This document shows, piece after piece, positions 9,654 through 21,152 of a stretch of DNA of 64,000 nucleotides. Source of the DNA: Mantis religiosa (lineage: Eukaryota; Arthropoda; Insecta; Mantodea; Mantidae). The translations under genes and the position numbers were made by a program. The notes beneath the pieces are model-generated. The model was not told where the DNA came from and did no database searches. It saw only the letters and a program-made list of their open reading frames with translations. Where the stretch lies: NCBI GenBank assembly GCA_030765055.1, contig CM060947.1:260898940-260962939 (forward strand). The letters are read 5' to 3'. Each line of letters starts with the position of its first letter. Position 1 is the first letter of the stretch.

Positions 9654-11110
9654 AAATTCGTTCGATTCTTGTTACGTGTTTAGGACTAAGAACTCCTGAG
9701 AACACTGCATGCCCCCATTACTTTTACGTCAAAGAAGTTGCCTAACAATATGGGGTTTGTTTACAAATACGATAATTCAAAAGAATGCTATGAACACAAA
9801 CCACAGCGACCTCACGTCCAAAGGTAAATAGGACAACTTATGTAAGAATTGGTAACCAAACTTCAGTACGAGTTTGTGGATGCAACAGTGTGGAGTTGCA
9901 ACTTGTGAATGTTAATATGGAAGGCAAGAAGGAACATTTTCGACATTTAATGCTGTTTTATTACCGTAAAGGTAAAACCGCCTCACAAACTCAACGGAAA
10001 ATTTGTGCGGAGAAGATGCAGTGACGAATCGGGCATGTCAAAAATGGTTTACTCGATTTCAGCTGGGAACTTCTCTGTGAAAGACAAACCTCGTTCTGGA
10101 CGACCTGTGGTTACGGATGAGGAAAGGATAAAGGACATGATTACGAACAAACCGAGAATAAAAACTCGGGAGGTAGGTCAAGAGCTAAACTTATCTCATG
10201 TAACTGTAGCCAGGCACCTAAAGAAACTTGGTTACGTAAATCTTCGGGATGTATGGGTTCCGCACGAACTGAGTGAACAAAATTTAGTTCAGCGCGTTTC
10301 CATCTGTTACGCATTGATAAGACGCAATGAAACTGTGCCTTTTCTGAAACAGCTGGTTACAGGAGACGAAAAGTGGATTGTGTACAACAACATTCGAAAG
10401 AGAAAGCCATGGCGTAAGAAAGGGGAACCACCACTCTCAATTCCTAAACCAGGGCCTCATCCTGAGAAGATTATGCTGTGCATTTGGTGGGACTGGAAAG
10501 GAATTATTTATTACGAATTTCTTCCACCTGGGGAGACCATCAATTCAGAGAAATACTGTTCTCAGTTGGATCGTCTGGAGGTTGCCCTAGAAGAGAGAAG
10601 ACCAGAATTAGCATCTAATGGTGGAGTCGTCTTTCATCAAGACAATGCCAAACCACACACTTCTATGGTAACTCGTCAGAAATTATGGGATTTCGACTGG
10701 GATGTGTTACCTCACGCGCCTTATTCTCCAGACATTGTCCCATCCGACTATCATTTATTCCGATCCCTGCAAAACTTCCTTAATGGCAAACGCCTTACTT
10801 CCTTGGAGGATTACAGACTCGCCGTAGAAGAGTTCGTCAACGAGAAAACTGCAAGCTTTGGAAAAATGGTATTGATAAGCTTCCTGATAAATGGAGATAT
10901 GCTATTGATAATAATGGTGCATACTGCACAAAATAAAGTTTGTTTTGAAAAGATCATTGCCTTGTTTACTTTCGATGACCTTGCGTATGTAAACAGATTA
11001 CCCCTAGATAATTAGGCCACTTCGTTGCCGTAGTTGTGATATGGGCATACAGTGCAGGCGTTCTTTGTCGTAAACACGTAACAAGGATCGAACGAATTTA
11101 TGAGACAAAA
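9654..11110 (+). mobile_element. Mariner element D, inserted in a LINE
   Basis: A mariner with long inverted ends. The right end carries TTTGTCTCATAAATTCGTTC (minus strand, 11094-11113) and the left end shares the inner part from AAATTCGTTCGATTCTTG (9654 onward), so the outermost bases of the left repeat appear lost. A sister copy, D', lies at 36514-37985 in the opposite orientation. The insertion interrupts a minus-strand LINE frame. Confidence 0.88.
9917..10936 (+). pseudogene. Mariner D transposase, three small deletions
   Basis: The protein begins MEGKKEHFRHLMLFYYRKGK at 9917. Compared with D' there is a 7-base deletion near 9999 and a 1-base deletion near 10060; together they put the rest of the protein in the frame seen from about 10064 onward. 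Residues there include SVKDKPRSGRPVV, LVTGDEKWIVYN (first D), VVFHQDNAKPHTS (second D) and PYSPDIVPSDYHLFRSL (third D, 34 residues after the second). Another single-base loss near 10858 replaces the normal ending with a spurious 60-residue tail. All three aspartates survive, but the gene is dead because of the frameshifts. Confidence 0.9.
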
Positions 11111-11500
11111 CAATACACACATCTATGCACTTCTCCCTCCCCCACACTGTCTTTATTTCCCTGTATGGCCTCAATGATTTTTTCTCCCTTACCCTGGTAA
11201 ATATAACTTGGCTATCTAAGTCTTCCAGCCTTAATGCTACCTCTTTCCAAAAGCCCCTATAATAATACTCCTCGTTTCTCCAAATATGTCCCATACCTAT
11301 CTGTTCCATCAGTTGCCTTACTTTTTGCGCCCAAGACTCCACATTTGCTTCTCATCTCAAAAGGAAACATTCCTTGATAATACTGCCTTCCTCCAAATTG
11401 GCAACCCTGTATAGATATTTCAATGCCCTTGAGACAATTTTAACCCTTGTAGAATGTCTTCCCAACCCTAATTGTTCTTTCCCCTTTCTAATAAACAAAC
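11110..11500 (-). pseudogene. LINE C-terminal domain, upstream half
   Basis: The continuation of 9275-9653 on the far side of mariner D. The minus strand reads TRVKIVSRALKYLYRVANL, a frame break, then VESWAQKVRQLMEQIGMGHI and REIKTVWGREKCID up to the mariner end. This is the linker region before the zinc-knuckle in many LINE polymerases. Confidence 0.7.
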
Positions 11501-11796
11501 AAATTACAAAGTGCTAGGTCAGGGCTGTGTCCATGGTGATGACCGTTGGGACATCCAGATAGTCAGCTATTAGTTTTGCTCTTTGCGGCGATGCTTTGTC
11601 AAAATGTATACTTATTTTCCTTTTATGCTGCTTGTCCTGACATTTTATTAGAAAAATTTCTGTCAAAGAGGCTTTGTGTAGCAGTCTGTCGTAACCATAC
11701 TTGTATATTCTACAGCTATAATATCAATATGGTCAGTTTTAGAACGCAAGAATTTGTTTTTAACTTCAGGGTCTGCCAATGATGCAAAAATTTGAA
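11501..11796. other. No gene recognised
   Basis: About 300 bases between the LINE piece and the 108-bp satellite; no motif found. Confidence 0.4.
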
Positions 11797-14075
11797 CATC
11801 GTTTCATTCATCGTCCGATATGACTTAACTTTGGAGGTTTTCTCTCATCCTGAAACATGAATGTCTGGTAACTCTAAGCTCTATGTAACCTGTACTTATT
11901 TGTACATCATTTCATTCATCGTCCGATTGACTAAGCATTAGAGGTTTTCCCTTATTCTGAAAGATAAATGTCTGGTAACTCTAAGCTCTATGTACCCTGT
12001 AATCATTTGAACATCATTTCATTCATCGTCCGATATGACTTAACGTTGGAGGTTTTCTCTTATCCTGAAAGATGAATGTCTGGTAAACTCGAAGCTCTAT
12101 GTACTCTGTACTCATTTGTACATCATTTCACTCATCGTCCGATATGGCTTAACGTTGGAGGTTTTCTCTTATCCTGAAAAATGAATGTCTGTTAACTCTA
12201 AGCTCTATGTACCCTGTACTCATTTGCACATCATTTCACTCATCGTCCGATATGACTTAACGTTGGAGGTTTCCTCTTATCCTGAAAAATGAATGTCTGT
12301 TAACTCTAAGCTCTATGTACCCTGTACTCATTTGAACATCATTTCACTCATCGTCCGATATGACTTAACGTTGGAGGTTTACTCTTATACTGAAAGATGA
12401 ATGTCTGGTAACTCTAACCTCTATGTACGCTGTACTCATTTGAACCTCATTTCATTCATCGTCCGATATGACTTAACGTTGGAGGTTTTCCCTTATCCTG
12501 AAAGATGAATGTCGGCTAACTGTAAGCTCTATGTACCCTGTACTCAGTTGAACATCATTTCATTCATCGTCCGATATAACTTAACGTTGGAGGTTTTCTC
12601 TTATCCTGAAAGATCAATGTCTCGTAACCATAAGCTCTATGTACCCTGTACTCATATGTACATCATTTCATACATCGTTCGATATAACTTAACGTTGGAG
12701 GTTTTCTCTTATCCTGAAAGATGAATGTCTGGTAACTCAAAGCTATATGAACCCTGTACTAATTTGAACATCATTTCATTCATCGTCCGATATGACTTAA
12801 CGTTGGAGGTTTTCTCTTATCCTGAAAGATGAATGTCTGGTAACTCAAAGCTATATGAACCCTGTACTCATTTGAACATCATTTCATTCATCGTCCGATT
12901 AGACTTAACGTTGGAGGTTTTCTCTTATCCTGAAAGATGAATGTCTGGTAACTCTAAGCTCTATGTACCCTGTACTCATTTGAAAATCATTTCATTCATC
13001 GTCCGATATGACTTAACGTTGGAGGCTTTTTCTTATAATGAAAGATGAATGTCTGGTAACTCTAAGCTCTATGTACCCTGTACTCATTTGTACATCATTT
13101 CATTCATCGTCCGATATGACTTAACGTTGGATGTTTTCTCTTATCCTGAAAGATGAATGTCTGGTAAGTCGAAGCTCTATGTACTCTGTACTTATTTGTA
13201 CATCATTTCACTCATCGTCCGATATGGCTTAACGTTGGAGGTTTCCTCTTATCCTGAAAAATGAATGTCTGGTAACTCTAAGCTCTATGTACCCTGTACT
13301 CATTTCAACATCATTTCATTCATTGTCTGATATGTCTTAACGTTTGAGGTTTTGTGTTATCCTGGAAGATAAATGTCTGGTAACTCTAAGCGCTATGTAC
13401 CCTGTACTCATTTCAACATCATTTCATTCATCGTCCGATATGACTTAGCGTTGGAGGTTTTCGTTTATCTGGAAAGATAAATGTCTGGTAACTCTAAGCT
13501 CTATGTACCCTGTACTCATTTGAACATCTTTCATTCATCGTCCGATATAACTTAACGTTGGAGGGTTTTTCTTATACTGAAAGATGAATGTCTGGTAACT
13601 CTAAGCTCTATGTACCCTGTACTCATTTGAACATAATTTCATTCATCGTCCGATAAAACTTAACGTTGGAGGTTTTCTCTTATACTGAACGATGAATGTC
13701 TGGTAACTGTAAGCTCTATGTACCCTGTACTCATTTGAACATCATTTCATTCATCGTCCGATATGACTTAACGTTGGAGGCTTTTTCTTATCCTGAAAGA
13801 TAAATGTCTGGTTAGCCTAAGCTCTATGAACCCTGTACTCATTTGAACATAATTTCATTCATCGTGAGATATGACTTAACGTTGGAGGTTTTCTCTTATC
13901 CTGAAAGATAAATGTCTGGTTAGTCTAAGCTCTATGTACCCTGTACTTATTTCAACATCATTTCATTCATAGTCCGATATGACTTAACGTTGGAGGTTTT
14001 CTCTTATCCTGAAAGATGAATGTCTGGTAACTCTAAGCTCTATGTGCCCTGTACTCATTTGAGCATCACTTAATT
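11797..14075 (+). repeat. 108-bp satellite derived from SINE1
   Basis: About 21 head-to-tail copies of a unit of about 108 bp. Each contains CATTCATCGTCCGATATGAC, TTAACGTTGGAGG, TTATCCTGAAAGATGAATGT and GGTAACTCTAAGCTCTATGT. The same blocks in the same order form the body of the tRNA-derived SINE at 58892-59115. Units join where the SINE 3' end (GTTGGAGG) meets its GGTTTTCCCTCATCC block. The array contains no tRNA-like heads. Units vary by a few substitutions and 1-2 base indels. Confidence 0.93.
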
Positions 14076-14939
14076 CATTTCTGAACAATTTTAGAAACCT
14101 CCTCTTTCTTAAACCACATTTTACTTCGAAACACGCCCTCACTACTGAATTTTCATAAAATAACTTTTATTTTAGCGTTTCACAATATGTATTGGTTTTC
14201 TTTTGTTTCGCAATGCTTTTTACAGGATTCCATGGCTAGCGTTGTGTACACTGTGAGCATGTATCAGTCTTCAGTTGTTAATAAACAATCACAAGATGGA
14301 GTTAACACAGTTTGAGCCTAGAGTACTTCTAAAACACTACTAGAAACAAGGTTATAAAGTCGCTGTCGAAGTTCGAAGAATATGTGAAGAGGAAGGAGAA
14401 GGTATCGTTAGTGAGCGAGTGGGACAGCGATGGTTCAAACATTTCAACAATGGAGACGAAAACATTAAAGATTTACCACGTTCTGGAATACCTAAGTATG
14501 GAATATTGAGGATACACGACAAGTTTTGGGAGAAAATCCGCAAAGGAAGTGCCCATAGGCGTATAGAAAACTTGGTGCATAATATCGCCACATAAAGACA
14601 GTTGGAAAATCATACGGAAGCTGTAGACCTGTACCTCATGAACTGACACCTCAACAGGCTGAACATAGAGGGAAGATCCGTCGTCAGCTTATCTGTAATC
14701 ACATGGATGATAGATTTGTCAGGAGAACTGTCACTTGTGATGAAAATGGGTATATTACCGAAGTTCTGTTTCCTCGAAACAGTGACTTGATCCCTTCTAA
14801 CCTCCCAAAGTCATCGTTAAAACAAAATCAGTTCGGTCCCAAAGTAATGTTATGTGTCTGGTAGAATTTTGAGGGTGTGATTCACTGGGAGTTTGTTACA
14901 AACGGGCGGGCAATTGATGCGGACCTTTATTTTCAACTG

Positions 14940-15951
14940 TAAGAGTATATTCTGTCAGAGACTTAGGTGTTACCATGACCCAGAATTTCACTTTTAATAA
15001 ACACATTATAAATATAACCAATGATTCCTTTAAGAAACTTGGTTTTGTATTAAGGATCTGTAGGGACTTAAAAGATACTCAAGTTATGCTAATTCTCTAC
15101 AAAAGCCTTGTCCGTAGTAATTTGGAATATGCCTCAATTGTATGGTCACCAATATATAAATGTCACAACAATCAAATAGAGAAGATCCAAAAAAGGTTCC
15201 TCAGATACTTACATTACAAAACTCACGGTGTTTTTACTTATAATCAGAACTTGCCTTATAGTCAACTGCTTAACGAATTCAAAACAGTCTCACTCTCTGA
15301 TCGTAGAACAATAGCGAACAATTATTTCTGTACAAACTCATAAATGGCTTGGTATCCACTGAAGAACTGCTTGACAGAATATGTTTTAATATCAGTTCTG
15401 CTAATTTTAGAAATCGTCAGCTCTTTCATTTTAAGACTCCCAAAACAGTATCCCATAAAAATTCTCCCGTTGTTAGGTTGTGTGCGAAATACAATAAACT
15501 CTCTACTAAAATAGAGCTGGATTTTAGTTTAACTTACGAGCAGTTTAAAATACAATTAAATATGGGAATTATTTGCATGTGATTTTCAGTTGTATTGCAT
15601 AATGAGTTTACCATTTGCAATTCTAGTCTTATATAGTAGTTTAATATGTTTCATTTTTAGTCTTAGTTTTTTTAATATTTTATTCCATTAATTGCATTCT
15701 CTTTCTTTTATATTCAACTTTGATCAATTATTGTTTACTCTGTTGTATCACTTATTTGCTTGATTAGTATACAATTTGCAATGTCTTGTCTTCAATAATA
15801 GCTTAATATATAGTGTATTTTTAGTTTGTCTGTATTCCTTTTTGTATTTCTGTTTTACATTTAGTCAAACTTGTGTAACTAAATTGCATGTAGCTACTGT
15901 AATTGGAGCTTTGCTCTGTTGTAGCACAAATGAAGAAAATAAATAAATAAA
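14940..15951 (+). mobile_element. 5'-truncated CR1/jockey-type LINE inside mariner E
   Basis: About 1 kb of LINE 3' end with an A-rich tail (GAAGAAAATAAATAAATAA). CAACTG occurs on both sides (14934-14939 and 15952-15957) and the mariner reading LYFQ-LNRV continues across it, giving a short target duplication. Insertion is on the same strand as the mariner gene. Confidence 0.85.
14965..15582 (+). pseudogene. LINE reverse transcriptase C-terminal region
   Basis: The frame runs VRDLGVTMTQNFTFNKHI, ILYKSLVRSNLEYASIVWSP, IEKIQKRFLRYLHYKTHG and LLNEFKTVSLSDRR, then shifts near 15335 into VSTEELLDRICFNISS and FRNRQLFHFKT and ends at 15582. The RSNLEYASIVWSP and IEKIQKRFLRYL blocks are the thumb/C-terminal signature of jockey- and CR1-group LINEs. 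The catalytic part is absent through 5' truncation. Confidence 0.82.
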
Positions 15952-16086
15952 CAACTGAATCGAGTTCGTGAAATTTTGAGATGGAGTTACCCAGCATTAC
16001 TTAACCGAAAGTGAGTTCTGTTGCAACAGGACAATGCAACACACCATACTGCACGAACAACAATGGAAGAAGTTCATGAATTGGGA

Positions 16087-16338
16087 AATGAAATGAAATG
16101 TTTAGTGTTTAAAGCCCGTTTTAATACATACGGCACCGCAGGCGGTGACACTGATGATACATGAGATGAAGATAGAGCACCGGTCGAATGAGATGGCGGG
16201 GGAAACCGGAGGTCCCGGAGAAAACCCGCCCCAGCTCAGTGTTGTCCACCACAAGTCTCACTTTGCGGTCGCCTGGGATCGAACCAGGGCCGCTTTGGTG
16301 AGAGCCAAGCGGTCTAACCACTGAGCCACCGCGCGGCC
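16087..16338 (-). mobile_element. SINE3 copy with 12-bp target duplication
   Basis: A tRNA-derived SINE on the minus strand. Its head at the right end reads GTGGCTCAGTGGTTAGACCG (A-box region) and GGTTCGATCCCAGG (B box), followed by a body ending in an A/G-rich tail near 16087-16100. CATGAATTGGGA flanks it at 16075-16086 and 16339-16350. The second copy is at 54901-55150. Confidence 0.93.
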
Positions 16339-16564
16339 CATGAATTGGGAGGAATCGGACTGCTACCACACCCAGCATACAGCCCTGATCTGGCACCATC
16401 AGATTATCATCTTTTCCGATCCATGGATGGAAGAAATTTTGAGCACATTGAAGCAGTACAAGTGAGTGTCACCGAATTATTCACATCAAATACCAGAGAG
16501 TGGTAACATCGTGGGATAATAAACCTCCCTGAGCGATGCCTCAAGACCATAGAATCTAATGATT

Positions 16565-16770
16565 ATACTTTAGTATCTCTATTAAACCAATTGCAATAGT
16601 CAGTAAACTCCATTCAGTGACTGAATGAGTGAGTCAGTAAATTTTTGTGTACCTTCTCTCAGCATATCAATACAATTTTTCGTTCTGCTGTAAATGGTTC
16701 TTAAGGAATAAGCACAGAAGTTTTGTATGTTTCCGAAAATATTTTTTCCATCCATAAAAGTAAGATAAGA
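16565..16770 (-). repeat. Direct repeat, left copy, beside mariner F
   Basis: About 200 bp matching 18060-18250 in the same orientation at roughly four bases in five. It holds the palindromic block CATTCAGTGACTGAATG. On the minus strand a frame starts MDGKNIFGNIQNFCAYSLRT. Nature unknown. Confidence 0.75.
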
Positions 16771-18059
16771 GGGCTGTTCACTTTTTTTTTTTTTTTTTTT
16801 TTTTTTTTCCAACGTACCTTTACTCATCCTCATAATTTTGATCGTATGTCTCAAAATAGTCTCCCCTAAATGTGATGCACTTGTTCCAGCGTTTCTGCCA
16901 GTCTTCAAAGACATGCTGGAATCCATTTCTTGCGAGATCCTTCAAAATCGCCTCCACAGCCTTCACCACTGCTTCTGATGATGGATAATGCCTCCCACGA
17001 AGGTGTTTGTTCAAGTTAGGGAATAGAAAAAAGTCACATGGGGCTAAATCCGGACTATAGGGAGGGAGAGGGATGTACTTCACGTTGATTTTTGCAAGAT
17101 ATTCAGCAACAACATTGACAATATGCGGCCGTGCATTATCGTGGTGCAGCATCCAGCCTGCTTTACGGAAATGTGGTATTTTGCGCCTGATATAGACTTG
17201 CAATGTTTCCAGGACATCCCTGTAGTATTATCCAGTTACTGATGTGTGTGCAGGTACAACATGTTGATAAATCATTCCATGAATATCAAATAATGAGATG
17301 AGCATAACTTTCCCAGCAGAAAGAACCACTTTTGCTTTTTGGGGGGTTGGTGATGAAGGAGATTTCCACACTGAGCTTTGCTGTTTGCTCTCAGGATCAA
17401 AATGATGTAGCCAAGTTTCATCAGCAGTGATTACGTTTGAAAGAAACTCTGGATCTTCCTCTAACATCAACTTTAACTGCATACAGAGGTGCATGCAAAT
17501 GTCTTTTTTTTTCGGAAATCAACAGTCTTGGAACCCATTGCGCACAAACACGTCTCATGTGTAATGTTTCTGTCACCAACGTGTGGGTGGCATCCAATAA
17601 AAAGTTCAGTACTTCAGAAGGTGATCTTAAGGTAATTCGTCGATCCTCTCTCACAATGGCAGCAGCAGTGTTGATGTTTTCTTCCTTAAGAGCAGTAACT
17701 GGAACACCGGGTCCAGCTTCCTTTGAAATTGACTGTCTCCCCTCTTTAAACATTTTAAACCATCTTCGAGCTGTGCTGTAGGGAAGACCAGACTCTCCAC
17801 AGGCCTCCTGTAACATTGTATAGGTCTCAACTGAAGATTTGTTGAGACGAAAGCAGAATTTCAAAGCCGCATATTGTTCCTCGCGTGTTACCTCCATTGC
17901 AGCGTTAGGCGATACTGAACTTGACTAGTTCTTACAGGCGGGGACCAGGAGTACCAACAATGAAACTACTACGGCGTCTTTGTTTCACGTTAAGCTAACA
18001 GAGCATAATAAGATTGAATTTTAGTGCGAAAAATTATGATCATTCTTTATTGAACAGCC
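16771..18059 (-). mobile_element. Mariner element F
   Basis: About 1.29 kb, with short inverted ends GGGCTGTTCA at 16771-16780 and TGAACAGCC at 18051-18059. A run of about 28 T lies just inside the left end (16782-16809). The element sits exactly between two direct repeats. Confidence 0.85.
16820..17897 (-). pseudogene. Mariner F transposase, frameshifted
   Basis: A DD34D transposase. Frame 17897-17421 gives the N-terminal DNA-binding part (MEVTREEQYAALKFCFRLNK, STARRWFKMFKEGR, CAQWVPRLLISE). A frameshift near 17500 leads to FLSNVITADETWLHHFDPES with the first aspartate and SAGKVMLISLFDIHG. A further break near 17215 leads to the last part, with HHDNARPHIVNVV (second D), PPYSPDLAPCDFFLF (third D, 34 residues later) and the C-terminal FQHVFEDWQKRWNKCI and GDYFE. 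Catalytic residues are intact; two frame breaks and a missing 5'-GSAGG-type spacer make it inactive. Length matches the family, about 345 codons. Confidence 0.88.
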
Positions 18060-18250
18060 ATGGTATATTAAACCTTTTGCCAATGGCCAGTAAACTCTAT
18101 TCAGTGACTGAATGAGTGAGTCAGTAAGCTTTTGAGTACTTGCTCTCAGCAAATGAATGCCTTTTTTCGCTGTGTTGCAAATGGTTCGTAAGGAATAAGT
18201 ACGGGTGTCTTGTATGTTTTCGAAAATATTCTTTCCATCCATAAAAGCAA
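18060..18250 (-). repeat. Direct repeat, right copy, beside mariner F
   Basis: Partner of 16565-16770. The minus strand reads MDGKNIFENIQDTRTYSLRT and continues to IQSLNRVYWPLA, similar to the left copy at protein level. It could be two tandem copies of an unknown unit with mariner F between them. Confidence 0.75.
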
Positions 18251-18650
18251 AATAATACCCATCTTATTCTACTTGCTTTTTAGAAATTCATTCCTTTCTA
18301 CTGTACAGTTTTTCGTGTACTATAAATTTTGTTAGGTTATGTAAAACTTACACCGCCTCGGAATATGCTGTCTTTTTAACCCAAGAACTAAACACTTAAT
18401 TACACTAGTTGACAAAAATGAACCTTTTTTCTTTCACAAGAATTAAAATAACATTTTCTAGACGTATTTTTGTGCTGAATTCAAATATAATTTTAGTTTT
18501 TTCCCATCGGGCAGGAGTTTTGTGTGATATTGATTTGAATTTTTATAATATTCTAAAAAAATCTGTAACTAGCTATCTAACTCAAAATTATAACTACTCA
18601 TTCTGACTTACCTAGAAAGTGATAGGCAGTGATTTTCGGGCATACTTTGT
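18251..18650. other. No gene recognised
   Basis: AT-rich; a 65-codon plus-strand frame at 18409-18606 looks like chance. Confidence 0.4.
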
Positions 18651-18654
18651 ATCT

Positions 18655-19772
18655 GAAACGTCTCTCTTCTTGGTCCAACAGTAGTCAGCCAGCATATTGG
18701 AACTCCACTTGCCTTAGTAGCTCTTTTCCATAGTAGAAATTTGCTGATGAAAACGCTCACCTTGCTCATCGCTGACAGCTCCAAGATTTTCGGGGAAGAA
18801 TTTTAAGTGAGAATCCAAGAAGTGAATTCTTAAAGACGTGTTACATCCCATAGCTTTATACCACTTTCTTCAGAGAAGCAGTCCTTGAAATCACTATGGC
18901 GGCCACGATAACTACATATTCTTACTTCTTTTTGGAGTAGATTCTACCCTTTGAGTCTGGAAGTTAAACCTTCAGCTTGCTGTTTAGACAGATTTAAATC
19001 CTGAATCAGATCATTAAGGTCTTTCTGACTGGGAAAGTATGTTCTTATGATCAGGTATTGGCTTCATATGTAGGATCATTTTTATTTTAATCTGATGCAT
19101 TTTCAGTTTCAGTTAGGTCAGAATCAGTTACCACCTAAGGTCGTATCTGCATATACTGGTACAGGGAACTGTTCATTGTGTAAGACAGGTCTTATTGCAG
19201 ATTGCAAATTCGGATACTTAATTGTATGTTTTGTTTTAGATGTGATTCCATTTATATTTGTCAAACAGAAATAACAATCACTTAAATGACCTTCGATTCC
19301 CTCCATATCTTAGGAATTGCAAATGGCATACGATGTGTACCATTTTCCACCCAGCCAACAATCCAATACACGAAACACAGCGTGTATTTGGTGCCCAGCT
19401 CTTATCAAAATCACTAGCCTGACAGCCAAGTAAAGTTGACAACACTTCCTTTCTTGGAAGTGTTGAAAACAGTGTTGTTATAATAAATTAAATTTAAAGG
19501 GAGTCGATTAATGACACTAAACAACACTTAATTTTAAACTTTTCCAGAACATGTGTCAGAGATGAGTATTAAAAGCAGAAGCAATATTAACAGTGAAGTA
19601 TTCTTCATGCTTGAAAAATTTAATTAGTATTCTTCATTAATCGACTCCTTTTAAATTTAATTTGACAACACTTCTTTACAAGTGGGTTCAAATTTTGCCT
19701 CTGAGACTTGAAGGTCAGCTCATCACAAATATAGCAGAAATTGTCTACATGATATACACACTTTCTTGGCAT
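18655..19772 (-). pseudogene. N- and C-terminal pieces of the CACTA-associated ORF family
   Basis: A decayed minus-strand copy of the protein family also found in the element at 24220-25903. It starts MPRKCVYHVDNFCYICDE at 19772, a cysteine-rich N-terminus, and continues KSQRQNLNPLVKKC up to a 225-bp insertion. It resumes GCQASDFDKSWAPNTRCVSC, then LSDCYFCLTNINGITSK, IKYPNLQSAIRPVLH, and after a gap FLDSHLKFFPENLGAV, SDEQGERFHQQISTMEKSY and SSNMLADYCWTKK. The C-x2-C pairs suggest zinc binding. The family recurs in arthropod genomes, from memory, without an assigned function. Several frameshifts and a deletion between about 19000 and 18950 make this copy dead. Confidence 0.75.
19448..19672. 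mobile_element. Small insertion with 10-bp target duplication
   Basis: A 225-bp AT-rich insertion in the family copy above. GACAACACTT occurs at 19438-19447 and 19673-19682, and the host protein frame (VKKC... GCQASDF) continues across it. Inside it, AAATTAAATTTAAAGGGAGT at 19484 is repeated inverted near 19672 with one mismatch (about 30 bp). It has no coding capacity and may be a MITE-like element. Confidence 0.65.
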
Positions 19773-19844
19773 GATGAAAAAACAAAGCACTAAAACACTG
19801 CATACACAATACACTTTCGGAAAGAAAGGAAGGAAATATTTCAC

Positions 19845-21152
19845 TACTGAACAAACTCAGTCAGCTCAATATTGACACATCACACAGCCAGATGAATAGG
19901 TCGGTACATATCCAAACATGAATGAACCTGCACAGCCTTGTTTTATGGTTCTTCAGCATATTACAAATCATTCCCTTATATAAAGCTTGGATAAAATCAC
20001 TAAATATGAGGTAAAGCTTCCTATAACTAGTCAAAGAAAACGCTAAAATCCTATTTTAAAAAGTAGCGCTCACAAAAAAAAACTGTACCTGATGGGAAAA
20101 TTCTGACTACATATCTGAATTCAGTATGAAAAGGTACACTAGATTTCACTAATCAGATTTCTTGTGAAGAACACCTTGTCGACTAGTGTTATCTGAAATA
20201 TATGCAGATTTTTAATTTAAATGCAGTATATGATCATTATATTGCTTTAAGACACAGTGATATAGGATATAGATATAGTTTAGACCCATTTACCGTGTTG
20301 AAATGTCAGTCAAGACTGGTATCTGCTACGAGATGCGCTTCTGTTTACATTGGCGCTCTTGCGTCACGAATATAGATAAAAGAAGCGCGTTTTCCCAGCG
20401 GATTGTGAAGTTTTCTACTTAACCCGAGTTTGAAGCGAGCAACTCGACCGAGTCAATTTAAATGGAAAACCGTGTCCTCATCTCTCTCGTACAATTTTCT
20501 TTTTCTTCTTCAGTTCGCCATCTTTAATTACCCATGTACATTGGCTCAAAGCGAACTCGGGATCCAATAATGAGATTTTTCAATACCATCTTTTTTTCCT
20601 GAAAAAAAAAAGGTTCACGTTTTGGAGTCACAGCATTTGCGGTTGTAAAGAATCTAAGTCCTGGGTTCGAATACTAATTACATTCCTCGAAAAATAAGAC
20701 CTGAAGCTTTCCAGGCGACGAATATGTTATATATTTTTCTTTTACTTTCTGCAACAACTCACCAATACTTCTTACCTTATTTTCCTCCCTGCCTACTATC
20801 CTCTGATACAATAATGATTGGCGAACAATGAGTTCTAAGTTGTCGCTACAATTTGTAACTAATATGATTGGCAAGGGTTCCACGTTGATGCTACTTTGAA
20901 GCTATTATAATGTGGGGCTCAGGGTAAAACAATGAGGTTTCTCACAGGGTATGCGTGGATGTGTGTGAGAAGGATAGTTTAATGACACTGGAATGCCCGT
21001 TTCAAACTTATTTATTTACTGCTTCTTTTTTTTTTTTTTTTTTTTTTAGAACATCGAAATTTAAGTTGCCGACCAAGGGTTACCAATATCCCTGTTTAGA
21101 GTTACTGACGGCAGAATGTTTATTACTCGAAAAACTTTATTCGTTCCTCACA
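19845..21152. other. No gene recognised
   Basis: AT-rich sequence with a T run at 21025-21050. A minus-strand frame at 20674-20883 (SLLYQRIVGREENKVRSIGE) may be a LINE scrap but I cannot place it. Confidence 0.45.

Larger units (their letters stand above)
14296..16503 (+). pseudogene. Mariner E transposase, split by a LINE and a SINE
   Basis: A degraded mariner gene. It begins MELTQFEPRVLLKHY followed at once by a stop, with later pieces ERVGQRWFKHFNNGDENIKD, TPQQAEHRGKIRRQLICNH and CDENGYITEVLF (first acidic motif). FGPKVMLCVW and LYFQ follow up to 14939. After the inserted LINE the frame resumes as LNRVREILRWSYPALL, then LLQQDNAQHHTARTTMEEVH (second D). After the inserted SINE it reads GIGLLPHPAYSPDLAPSDYH (third D) and ends near 16503. 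Several stops and frameshifts are present. Element ends were not identified. Confidence 0.82.

Noticed and set aside
11797..14075. CRISPR-like direct repeats
   Set aside because: The repeats are contiguous 108-bp units without unique spacers and match a SINE; the setting is eukaryotic.
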